From assembly GCA_028564675.1 (NCBI GenBank), contig JAOVVO010000076.1:1-64000 (forward strand): a stretch of 64,000 nt of DNA, written 5' to 3'. The stretch comes from Onchocerca lupi. Taxonomy: Eukaryota > Nematoda > Chromadorea > Rhabditida > Onchocercidae. Made by a program: the position numbers and the translations under genes. Shown here in pieces: positions 11,789 through 22,558 of the stretch (the stretch's first letter is position 1; every line of letters begins with the position of its first letter). The notes below the pieces were generated by a model that was not told the DNA's origin, did no database searches, and saw only the letters and a program-made list of their open reading frames with translations.

Positions 11789-13210
11789 CTGAAGATATCG
11801 TATGGTATATAACCATACACGTACGTGAAACAAATGAAAACAATAAAAAAATGATAGTGTATCAACCGGCTGGCCAGTCATAAAAAAGCAAAGTGAAAAT
11901 ATTAGAACTAAAAATTAATTGAAATAAGAAATGAAATAAAAGAGAGAGAATTAATGGAAGGCTCTTTTTCTGTTAACATATATCCTCGACGAAGAGCATT
12001 GATCTCGTCAAGACAGACAAATACTATTCAGAAAAAAGTAATGGACCAATGATATCTTAAATCTATTCCTTATGTTGTAAATTGTAAATATTGGAAATAA
12101 CAAAGCCAAGAGAGTATAACTTCTTTGAAAAAAAAAAGCTAGGATAATGTTACTGTTAATTTTGATCGAACAAAAAATACTTTAAATTATGCATTCGTCT
12201 TATTCTTATATCATCAAATTATTCGCAATAATAATAATATTTAACTAGGCTCAGTAACTGATACAGATTCTGCAGATTCATTATTGAGCATGATGTGAAG
12301 ATAAGTTATCCCAGTAATCAAGAACACGTCAATCTGCTGATTCATTATCGAGAGTGATATAAAGATGAACGATCTGAGCAGCTGATAATAGATGAATCTG
12401 CAGTTCACTATCGAGAATTGATATAGAAATGAGATCGAAACTTGTCTAGTCAGAATCACTTATTACAATCTTGGAAAATCTATCAATAGAGTAAAACTTT
12501 TTCCATACGAGTTTTTCATAAGAACTAAATTTGACACAAATGACCATTAAAAGAAAAAGAGTTAAAACGAGATGTGCTTACTTCTTCCTGAACTGGACTG
12601 TCGCTTCGACGAACCGAGCCATCATTCATTGAATCACGTAGAAGTATTTACTTTCTGTAATTTTTTAAAATAATTATTACAATTTTAATACATATTTCAC
12701 GTAATTTGAAAACGTAAACGCGTTTTTTTTCTTTTCACGGAGTGTAATTACAACTTGTCCAGGAAAAAGAAGCAAAGATGAGCGAGAAAGATGAAAAATG
12801 ATTGGAAACTGATTCCTTAGCTAAATAATTAAATTCAAGAATTTCAATTTTATTCAAAAATTCCTCAATTTTTTATTGAATAGTGAAAAAGAATAAACAG
12901 ATTCACGTATTCTTATCGTGCAAGTTGTTAGACAAAAGAAAAAAAATTAATGCATTCCAATTTGACCTATTAATTCGTTCTAACCTGATTTGATTCATCA
13001 ATCAATAATTTCTTCATTCGACCTGATCCAACTCATTAACCTGGTCATAATTATAGCAAAATTAACGAAATTAAAACAATTAAAAAAAAAAGAAGAACCG
13101 TTGCAAACAGCACCACATAATTTCACCAGGTGTCGACTCCACCCCTTGTTGCGAAGAAGTCCTCGGCTGATTCAGAGAGTTGGACAGGTGAAACGAAACA
13201 AATTGAAGCG
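11789..13210. other. Shared upstream region of PR/SET and QCR8 genes
   Basis: This region lies between divergent genes. It probably contains the missing 5' exon or exons of the PR/SET gene (candidate 12582-12629 on -, ending in GTAAGC) and the promoter of the QCR8 gene. TTTCACCAG at 13121-13129 could be the acceptor used for the QCR8 leader. The rest is AT-rich with no coding signal; the - frame at 12241-12459 has biased, repeat-driven composition and is not called. Confidence 0.4.
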
Positions 13211-14442
13211 ATGAGATTGTCGCCCGTTCGTTTGAGCTTAGAATTTGGAAAACTTGGGAAGGTAAGTTCCCATAATACTTTACTCTTCCTAATTATTTTC
13301 TTGACAGGTAAGTTCACTTAAAATTTTTAGAAAAAAAATAATAATAGGAAGAAAAAATAATGGGTATCTATAGATTTCGATAAACCTGATATGGAATATT
13401 TAGAGGAAATAATTTCATTTATTAGTTGTTCCGTATATTATATTATTCTGAATAGCTAGGTAATTGAATATGGACGGAATAGTTAGGTAAATAAGTAGAT
13501 AATTGAGTACACGTGAAATAGTTAGAATAAATTATGAGTAATTGGGTAAGTAGATAATTGAATACGGATGAAAATAGAGCAGTAAAATTTGCGACTATAT
13601 ATCCATCTGCTATCTCAATTATCTACTTATCGAACTATTCATCCATTTACCCATTCCATTTATTCACCCTGCCTATCCAGTATGTTTGCTGATTTATCTT
13701 TATTTATCAAATAAATCACTTCAGATCTATGGACAATACAAATTTACATTGGCTCCGAATGAGCAAAGAGTATTCAAAGGCTTTTGGAAAGATGCCACTT
13801 TAAAGGTATGCTTTTCTGACTTCTTGCTGATTTATTGAAATATCTAAATAGTTGATATGATATTTGTGTCTTCTTATCTTTTAATTACCAGTCATTCTAA
13901 TCTTATCATCCATACTTAACTCTATTCTTATCATCCATGCTTGATAAAAAATAGCTTAGCTTCTATATTTCTGCCATTATGCATCATTCTTGACCATTGG
14001 CTGAAAGCATAGTAAATTTAGATAATGATAAGGCAAAGAATTATGTTCTATTCATTGATTAATAAAATAAAAGATAAAACCTGATGTGAACAACAATAAA
14101 TAAATTTGCTATGGTCTTTGGCTGTTTGTGCATACTTCTAACTTTTTCGTGATTCTCACTTTTTAAAGAGTATCATCAAATGTTACACTGATAAACTTAA
14201 AGGAGATGTTAAACGATAAATTATTACTGTCACATGTTTTGTTATGTTCATTCCAAACATTTTACAATAAATGATGATTACAGGTGTTGAGAAACACATT
14301 GTTCGATCGTTGGTATCTATGGCTACCTCAGGGTGTATTATTCTATTTCATGACGAAGTTATGCGTGCAAATGAACTATGAAGCTTACCGGAAAAAACCA
14401 GAAGAATTCACGAATGAAGGCATATTAAAGGATGAGAAGTAG
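13211..14442 (+). CDS. Cytochrome b-c1 complex subunit 8 (QCR8/UQCRQ family)
   Basis: Small subunit of mitochondrial respiratory complex III, placed beside cytochrome b. Three exons (13211-13261, 13725-13805, 14284-14442) join with phase-0 introns to 291 nt, 96 aa. The N-terminus MRLSPVRLSLEFGKLGKIYG matches the family pattern of a FG-x-L segment followed by an LAPNEQRVFKGFW block. Then come FDRWYLWLPQGVLFYFMTKL, the single membrane helix, and EAYRKKPEEF, like the vertebrate ERSKRKNPA end. ATG 13211 is chosen because it gives the usual short N-terminus. A longer open frame reaches upstream, but only from a GTG next to a splice-like CAG. No cleavable presequence is expected in this family. Confidence 0.92.
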
Positions 14443-15135
14443 TTACCAGTTAGAAGTATATGTCTAATTTAGGGTAAACTCTCTATCAATCATTCACTAT
14501 ATCAACAGTGTTTGTTTTTATATCTGCTTAAAGTCTTATGAGATATTGACATACGATCGATTATATTTTGTTATATGCAATTATAAATAGATTAGAGTTT
14601 CAAGTGTTTAATTATGCAGTGTTAAATGTACCAGAATACTGATCAATAGTGGTATATATCTAAATGATCTATTGGGCTCTGTTCGAAAACACTCAGTTAA
14701 ACTTGGGTAACGATTTCAGTTTTGTAAGGATTTTTTTATTGCTATTTATATCATACAAACGGCAACATCCATACAGTATCATGAAAAAAATGATATTATG
14801 TGATGTTTCAGTAAGGTTATAATGAGGCAGTTCTTGTTCTTGTGAAGGAAATTGTATGGTTTTATGGCTTGTGGTATTTCATTTCTTACTTATAATGGAT
14901 CAGCATACAAATTACATTTCATTATGTATAAAATGAAAACTGACATATTTCTATTGCTAAAACTTTTAAAATATCTCAATAAGGCAATTGAATGCAAATT
15001 TACCACAATTGTTTATTGATTTGCAATTTATTTTTCCACCTTGTGTCAGAAAAATTCGGAACATATTATTATTGTAAACAAGGATTGGTAAAAGTCAAGA
15101 AGCGTGTAGTTTCAAATGGAACAGCAAGCCGGTAA

Positions 15136-15210
15136 GCATGTTTACCGTCAAAACAACAAAGGATTAACATGTTTCTCGCTAAAACGATGAATATATTTAC
15201 CGCCAAAATG
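15136..15210. repeat. Triple GTTTACCGCCAAAA-type motif, copy A
   Basis: Three imperfect copies of a 20-base motif centred on ATGTTTACCGCCAAAAC lie at about 15136-15154, 15167-15186 and 15190-15210. The same motif, also in three copies, occurs at 35192-35273. Nearby CAATTAACAGATAAAC is also shared loosely. Probably a fragment of a dispersed element. Confidence 0.65.
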
Positions 15211-17535
15211 CTCCAATTAACAGATAAACAAAGCAAGGTCGACCAATCACGAGGCAATACGTTGGAGATCAGGAGAGGAAGAGGAGCCTCCAAAAGAATT
15301 TATAAAATTCGGATTTTTGGAGTAGGTTAGTTTTCCATCAAGACTTTTGCTTCGAGTTCTCTAGAACAATTTTCTATACAAGTTTTCTATATCAGCGACC
15401 CAGGATGATACAGCGACGGTTTCTACAACAAATCGACAATCGAAGCCGAATATTCTTTTCTACCAGCAGCAAAGTTTCGTTTTTTTCACATCAATTCAAA
15501 ATCAACTCTTCCGACACCTTGTATTTGATACCAAAAGAAAATGATTATTTCTGTCTTTTGAAGTAATTCTTAGTAAAATTTCATTTTTGAAATTAATGCT
15601 TAAATCCAGTCGATAGCTTGCCGAATAGAATGAAATTTAATTCTTCTATTTCATGCATTTTAACTTCATAGGAATAAAAATTTCAAATATAATAAACAGC
15701 ATGTATAAATTTATGTATTTTCTCTTGTCGATAAAACCATAATAATAGTTTATTGGGGTGAATAAAAAATAACAAAATTTGTTGTTTTTCATTGATATGA
15801 TTGAATGTATTTAATTGATTTGCGTCAGCATTTATTATTTATTCCACTATGTTATCGTTATGGTTGTTTTCCCGTAATGAACGAAGTAAAAACTGTTTTG
15901 AAAATTTCGATACCATTCCTGATATAATATCACGAATTTAAGATCAAAGTTAAGAACTGGAATTTATGAATCAAGTCGGAACAACTAATATTTTTGCTTT
16001 TTTCTCACTTTGGTAATGGAAATGAAAATGAAATGATAACAGAATTTGGACAGTTGATTCCAATACTCTTCTTTTTTTTTTTTAATTTTTTAGTCAAAAT
16101 GATTTAAATTTTAGCTAAAAGATTCATTAAATGATTAATCAGTTTTTAATCCTTCTGAAGAGGCATTCGAAGAAACTTTTACACTGTGTACACAGCTTCT
16201 TTCTTATGCAATTTTCCACCAAATTTTTATCACTAAATTCGGCTATTTGTAAACATAAACACGGTGCATCGCTCAATTTACTACATTATTTGCATTTATC
16301 ATTCATCTATTAACAAAAAACGAAATTCTGTACATCTTTTATAAAGCAAACCTGCAAATCGTCCAAAATATTCACGGAAATCATAGCGGAAATTCTGGTG
16401 AAATAGGTGGCTAATTGCAGATTAATGAAAACAATATGAAGGAAGGCAAACAGTTATCACAGCTTGAGAAACATATCGACAAACAACCAAGTAGTGAATG
16501 GAACGAGAATTTGATCAGCAAATAAAAGATTGATAGAATTTCAGCAAAATATGAATGGAAATGAAGTGGAAAGAGAGATATTGAAGTCTAAGTGATTTTA
16601 AATGATTAAAAACTCTTCTGCAGTGTAACTATTTCTTTTTTCTTCACCTTCCCAATAAAAAAATCATTTTTTTTTTAGATTTCCTTCGAATTTTTTTCTT
16701 TCTTTTTTTTTTTTTTTTTTTTTGAAACAAATTCTGAATTGAAATTCATCATTCTGCTAAAAGAAAATATTTGTATAGCAGAAGTTTTCCGATTTCTAGA
16801 TACAGAATTTTTATACAAAAGATGACGATATGTTGGTATTGATAGTACTTGCAGAAGGATGATTTATGCAATTTCCGAATAGAAATAATGCATAAGAGAT
16901 ACAGTTTAATACATTGAAATGATGTCCAAGCATAAATATTAGAAAGTTTCCTTTTAAAGTAACGTAATTTAGAAACAGCTATACAACTTGGAATCGATTA
17001 TCAGTTTGTTGTTCAATTTATCGCCGTCTTTTTCAAGTATAACAAACAATAACATATGCAAGCTTATTATCAATAAAATCATCGACATTTAACATCCAAA
17101 TATCACATGAAATGGATTTTTTAATATTATAGTCTTGAATAAGTACCACTTTAAAGTAACTGATAATATATCAAATACTAATTTATAAGAAATGAATTAT
17201 AGCAAAAATTAAAGTGAAACGGGATTAACATTAGCTGTTAATTAACATTAACACAGATTAACAACAAAATTCACATTAATATTAACATTAACAATAGCAT
17301 TAATACTAACAATTGACATTAGTTAATTAGTGCGTTAATTACTATTCATATTATTTAACACTAGCGTTCCATAATTAAGTGATAATTGGGAGCTGAACTT
17401 TAACCTGCCAATAATTCGTATAAGCTTACACATCGATTTGTTTATTCAGTTCTCATTCTAATACTATCTTTTGAATATAAACAATAGATTGATGAGAGCT
17501 AAGCAAACACGACTAAATGATTAAAATTTATAGGA

Positions 17536-17680
17536 AGCAACCTTTTTACGAACGTCATCGACCACTTTTTTTGCGTGATTCACACAAGTTCACGTAAAAA
17601 ACAACCTTTTCACGAACGTCATCGTCCATTTCTTTTGCAATGCAATTGCATTGCTTCGTGTGATTCATACAAATTCAAGT
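17536..17680. repeat. Imperfect 70-bp tandem duplication
   Basis: CACGAACGTCATCG-type sequence occurs twice: CCTTTTTACGAACGTCATCG, then TTTTTTGCGTGATTCACACAA; and CCTTTTCACGAACGTCATCG, then a CTTCGTGTGATTCATACAAA block. The second copy has an insertion around a GCAATGCAATTGCATTGC palindrome at 17637-17654. Confidence 0.7.
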
Positions 17681-17916
17681 AATATTCTACTATGCATTGT
17701 GCCATTTTCGAATTGTTATCATATGCAGAATCAAACAATAATAAATGCCTTAATTTATTCCAATTCGAATAAGTCAAAAGATGACGCAAATTTACGTGAG
17801 GCCGCATTATTTAAGCCGTCGATTGTCCTTCCGCGTCAGAAAACAGATCAGGGCAAAACGCGATCGCACCAACGAATAGTAGTAGCGCCGCCCAACTGCT
17901 TCGATGTCGTCAGCTG

Positions 17917-17940
17917 ATTGGTCGGCTGCTGACGTGGACC
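17917..17940 (+). promoter_or_regulatory. Inverted CCAAT box plus UPR element (TGACGTGG) of calreticulin
   Basis: ATTGG at 17917-17921 is followed 13 bases later by TGACGTGGACCAG at 17930-17942. TGACGTGG is the consensus of the XBP1/ATF6-type unfolded-protein-response element, and calreticulin is a known UPR target in animals including nematodes. The spacing differs from a mammalian ERSE, where CCAAT and CCACG are nine bases apart on the same strand. The element lies about 730 bases before the start codon, which suggests a leader intron or outron. The same arrangement stands before the second calreticulin (22433-22458). Confidence 0.65.
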
Positions 17941-18664
17941 AGTTAGCGTGCGATACTCGTACTAGCATTTTGGCCGAAATGAGTTTAAATGCTCAGTGGC
18001 TCTTCATTCAGCGATCGTGTGTGGTACTTAACGTGGTAGTTGCGTTGGGTGGGTTTTTCTGGCCTGTATTGCTTTCATCTTGGCTTTCTAGGCTTTCAGC
18101 AATCGTTCTAGGTCTTACTACTCCTCTCCTGTTAAGCAATTTTAGGCTACAATACTTTCATTTTATCAGTCAGTGCTATTTTTTTTTTCTATGAGTTTTC
18201 ACCAATAAACCCTACTTTTTACCTTATTTTCGTTATCGAATTAACTCTTTCTTCGAGAGCAGAACTTTATGGATGGATAAATTCAGGAGAAATCAATCAA
18301 ATTTCGAGATTTCCCTACCTAATAATCTTTCTACAATATTTCCAGGTTATCATGCTGAAATCCTCAATCGAAAGTAGAGTTTGAATGAATAATGTAGGAG
18401 GAATGAATCAGATTCCGAGATGTCTTTGAATTTTCAATCATTTTAATAGTTTGTTATCCGATGAGAGGAATTAGGTTGCAGTTAATAAATTTCTTTCTTT
18501 TTCAACGGTTATTGATGCGTTCATGTCCAAAATCGGGCATATCAATTTCTCGCATTTATCGTTAGGTCAACGGTGATTTGCGATGAGAAATCTACTAGAA
18601 TGATCGTCATTTAATATTACTTATCATCAAGATATGTTGTCATATTTGCTCCTTAATTTCAGGA

Positions 18665-21467
18665 ATGCAGCTATCTTTGCTGGTAGGACTTGTTTGCTTC
18701 TCTGCAATTAGTGCTAAAATTTATTTTAAGGAAGATTTTTCGGGTAAGTAAAAGTATTTTCAATCTTTTCTTATAAATTAGATTAACTGAATGATTGAAG
18801 CGAAAGGTTTGATTGGAATTGGTGACATGCTATCAACGCTGAGCTGTTAGTGAGATCATAATCCAACTTATGTGCAGTGTTAACTTAAAGCTGGCTGCTT
18901 AACGCTGCTCGATACTGAGGTTAATATAATTGCAAGAAGTTCTATATTTAGAATAGTTTTGCTGAAGATTCTGATATCACTGAATTTATCATTACTTTTC
19001 AAGCAAAACGATATAAATCTTACTTTTAATTTTCAGATGATGATTGGGAAAAAAGGTGGATAAAATCAAAACACAAGGATGATTTTGGCAAATGGGAAAT
19101 TTCACATGGCAAATTTTATGGCGATGCTGTGAAAGATAAAGGTCTCAAGACAACACAGGTTATCTTTTTTGTTTTAGAAATAGTTTTAGCATTGTTCTGA
19201 TCTTAATGAAACAATCTTTTGTTGTACATTTCCACCGCAAGTAATTGTTGAAATCGTTTATTAGTGAATTTCCCTCAATTCTCTTGCTATAGGATGCGAA
19301 ATTTTATTCGATCGGTGCAAAATTTGATAAGGGTTTTTCAAACAAGGGTAAATCGCTGGTTATCCAATTTAGCGTCAAGCATGAACAGGACATTGATTGT
19401 GGCGGTGGCTACGTTAAGGTAAATTTTTATTTTACGTAAGAGTTCTTTTTTTTTTTTTTGTTTTCTGTACAAAAACTACGATGGACTCATCTGCTCATTT
19501 ATGTGCCATTTTCTAAAGCGATTTTTTGCGCGTTTTGTTTGTAACAGTTGGTATAAAAATTCTTTTTAATGCTTCAAATACCGATGGAGCTTACTACTTG
19601 AAATTGTATCATTCTTCAGCGCATGTCGGTATCATCGTCTAATGTAATGCTGCATAAATCTCATTCGCTATATTATTTTAAAGGAGTACGGATTGCTTCT
19701 TTAGATCTGGATTTATTTTATAATTTTATCTTTTTAAGCTAATGGCATCAGACGTAAACCTAGAAGATTTCCATGGTGAAACTCCTTATCATATCATGTT
19801 CGGTCCTGACATCTGTGGACCTGGAACAAAAAAAGTCCATGTCATATTCCATTATAAGGACAGGAATCATATGATCAAGAAAGACATTCGGTGCAAGGTA
19901 GTTTTGTCTTATAGTAAATATTGTTTTATTTTCGGATTTACTGTGCTTTTCGCGAAGTCATCGATAATTCAATAGTATATCGATGTTCATTCGAGAAGCG
20001 AAATCAATGCTTCTCGAGTATCTACCTGTTCAGTTTCATTATATGAACAGGTTCGTCCGAGATAAACATGCATTTCGCTACAATTCCTCTGTTCTTTTTT
20101 ATGTATTCATCAAATCATTTTTTATTATAGGATGATGTCTTCACTCATCTCTACACTTTGATTGTAAACTCTGACAACACCTATGAAGTTCAAATTGACG
20201 GTGAGAAGGCTGAATCTGGTGAGCTGGAAGCAGATTGGGACTTCCTTCCTCCGAAGAAAATTAAGGTTTTTATTATTTTTAGTGCCATTTGTTCAAATGG
20301 AAAAAGTTGTTTTCAGAAAAATTTTGACTTCTCTGAAAAATAGATGTGAGTGGTTTGGGAAAATTTATGCCAAAAATAAGACGTGCAGTTAATTGGTTGT
20401 TTTGTTATACATCGAGTGTGATAAAATGGAAGTATTTAGGATCCAGATGCAAAAAAACCAGAAGACTGGGACGAACGAGAATTTATCGATGATGAGGATG
20501 ATAAGAAACCCGAAGATTGGGATAAGCCGGAACACATTCCTGATCCTGATGCTAAAAAACCAGAGGACTGGGATGATGAAATGGATGGAGAATGGGAGCC
20601 ACCGATGGTTGATAATCCTGAATATAAAGGAGAGTGGAAACCGAAGCAAAAGAAAAATCCTGCATACAAGGTGAAATTAAAGTAAATCTTGTTTACTTCC
20701 TAAATGCCACTACTACAAGTAATCATTTCAGTATAATTTTTCATTTTTGAATTTACTACATATCGTTTCTCTTTTAGGGCAAATGGATCCATCCAGAAAT
20801 CGAAAATCCAGATTATACTCCAGATGATAATTTGTATGTTTATGATGATATTGGAGCAATTGGCTTTGATTTGTGGCAAGTAAAATCAGGAACCATTTTT
20901 GATGACGTCATTGTGACAGATAGTGTGGAGGAGGCCAAGGTTTTGTTTCAGAATTGTATCGATATATTTCTATTTTGTTTTTTCTTGAGAATGAGAATGA
21001 AGATAATTTGATAAGTTCAACTGATTTTGCACTTATAAAAATTCCATGCTACTGTTGTATCAACATGACTAAGATTGACTTTATTGGAATGCGGTAATTT
21101 CAAGTAAAATCATTAATGTTTGAGAGTTGGGTCATAAAGGGAGTTTCTTATTATCGTTTTTTTCAACTGAATCATTTACAGAAGTTTGGTGAAAAGACAT
21201 TGAAAATAACGAGAGAAGGTGAGAAGAAAATGAAAGAAAAACAAGACGAAGAGGAAGAAAAGAAAAGAAAAGAAGAAGAAGAGAAGAAGAAAGAAGAAGA
21301 AAAGGATGATGAAGAAAAAGATGAAGAAGAAAAGGAGGGAGATGAAAAGAAAAAAGTAAGTTTATATTGTGTTTGCACTCTTTTTTTATTCTATGTCAAA
21401 TTTAAAAAAGTAAACAATTGATTCTATTCAAATTTTGCAGGATAGTGAAGAACACGAAGAATTATAA
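18665..21467 (+). CDS. crt-1-like: Calreticulin (ER chaperone, RAL-1-like antigen)
   Basis: Ca2+-binding lectin chaperone of the ER lumen; in Onchocerca its product is known as an immunodominant antigen that binds C1q. Nine exons: 18665-18743, 19037-19158, 19293-19418, 19739-19897, 20131-20265, 20440-20670, 20778-20939, 21182-21355 and 21441-21467 (1215 nt, 404 aa). Visible parts are a signal peptide MQLSLLVGLVCFSAISA; the globular lectin domain with DCGGGYVK and ETPYHIMFGPDICG (sugar-contact Tyr/Lys and Tyr/Met, two disulfide Cys); a P domain with three KPEDWD and three GEW/GKW-type repeats in exons 6-7; GAIGFDLWQVKSGT with the lectin Asp and Trp; and an acidic Glu/Lys tail ending HEEL, a KDEL-type retrieval signal. 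The ATG sits two bases after TTTCAG. Poly(A) signal AATAAA at 21772. Intron 4 is the site of a short inverted repeat around 20000. Confidence 0.96.
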
Positions 21468-21771
21468 ATCAAGTGATTAATGTGTGTTGAATGTTTTTTT
21501 TTGGCATGTCAACTGCCGTTTCGTTGCCTGATATTCGGCATTGTTACTTTTTACCGTTAGGATCTCCTTGGGAAATTTCGATAGAAATTTTGCTGCTTGG
21601 AAAAGATTTTAATAGAAAATAGTACTTTTTTGGAAATGTTAGGGTTGCGGGTGGCTCATAATTAATTTATTCATTCGATATTAATATTACTCATAATTTG
21701 TTGATTCATTATATCTTCATTTCTCTCTCTCTTATTTCGCTTCTTGATTTTGTTTATTTGTTCAGATCAGG

Positions 21772-21777
21772 AATAAA
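21772..21777 (+). terminator. Poly(A) signal of calreticulin
   Basis: AATAAA about 305 bases after the stop codon, following a T-rich region; the only good match before the next promoter. Confidence 0.5.
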
Positions 21778-22432
21778 TGTTTTTTATAAAATGTTTGAAC
21801 ACTGAACTAATATGGTTCTCATTTATCACCAAATCGAACTGTTATTAGAGTTTTTTAGTAAATGAACCAGCCTTGTTTTTTGAATGGTCATACTGGGATT
21901 CATGATTTTCGATTTTTTTATGAGTTTGTCGTGTTCCTCATTTTTACTATTAGTAGTCATTTTTAAAAGTATCATTGATTTTTTTATAAGATGATGAAAA
22001 AAATTGCTGAAATGGGAGAGTAAGCATTTAAGAAGTAGATGTTCGAAGGACGACTCATTTTGATTGGTATTTAATAGGTTTCATCCATCATAAAGAGTTA
22101 ACTTTGTGAAGAAGTAAATTAAGTTAATTCTCATCTTACTGTTATGAGATGCCTGATTTCGAAGAATCTGGGAATTTCGAAGAATTCTCTTGTTCCACTC
22201 GAAGGCATCTTATAGTTATCTTCGAAAGAGATGTTCCCTGATTACTTCGGGTTTGGTTGTGCAATATATAAATTGTATAAAATTTATTTCACGAGTTGAC
22301 AGCTTCGATTTTATATATTTATTGTTTCGTATGAATGGATGGATTTAAACAAAAAGAGCTATTTAGTTTGTTGACTTAAAGACAGCTGGAATGAACGTCA
22401 TCGAAACTCGAAACTTGACGTATCAGCCGATG

Positions 22433-22458
22433 ATTGGCGTTTAAGTAACGTGGATCAG
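22433..22458 (+). promoter_or_regulatory. Duplicated UPR-like promoter module of second calreticulin
   Basis: ATTGG at 22433 and TAACGTGGATCAG starting at 22446 repeat the arrangement at 17917/17930 with the same 13-base offset. TGACGTGG has become TAACGTGG, losing one core base. A further TTGACGTATC lies at 22414-22423. The module is about 113 bases from the ATG here, against about 735 in the first gene. The homology suggests that promoter and coding region were duplicated together. Confidence 0.6.
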
Positions 22459-22558
22459 GAAAAGGCGGACATTTGTGATGAGCTCAGCTAACAATGATTT
22501 GTGCTTATTTCGGAAACTCTAGAATTTAAATAGCGGTAAGCGAATCAAATTTCAAATT

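Larger units (their letters stand above)
14443..18664. other. Intergenic region and calreticulin promoter
   Basis: About 4.2 kb without a supported gene. Contents, left to right: AT-rich DNA; a more GC-rich patch at 15060-15480 carrying a triple 20-bp motif shared with 35192-35273 (separate entry); T tracts around 16070 and 16700; TTAACATTA-type repeats at 17220-17345; an imperfect 70-bp duplication at 17536-17680; and the promoter element of calreticulin near 17917-17940. The + frames at 17651-18194 cross the promoter and have no splice support as protein. Part may be 5' untranslated exon. Confidence 0.5.

Noticed and set aside
15069..15293. 74-codon - frame with GKHAYRLAV, similar to GGKHVYPLR in 35039-35326
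   Set aside because: The similarity comes from the shared GTTTACCGCCAAAA DNA motif. The frames are not otherwise alike, so this is a repeat and not a protein family.
17904..18194. 96-codon + frame just upstream of calreticulin
   Set aside because: It overlaps the UPR-like promoter element, has no splice link in frame to the calreticulin signal peptide exon, and ends in a poly-T-driven Phe run. More likely promoter or untranslated leader.
21172..21378. Ser/Phe-rich - frame over the calreticulin tail
   Set aside because: Antisense shadow of the Glu/Lys codons of exon 8.
22150..22215. Cluster of GAA/TTC triplets (TTCGAAGAATCTGGGAATTT) as a heat-shock element
   Set aside because: The triplets are not spaced as alternating nGAAn/nTTCn pentamers, so the heat-shock-factor consensus is not met.
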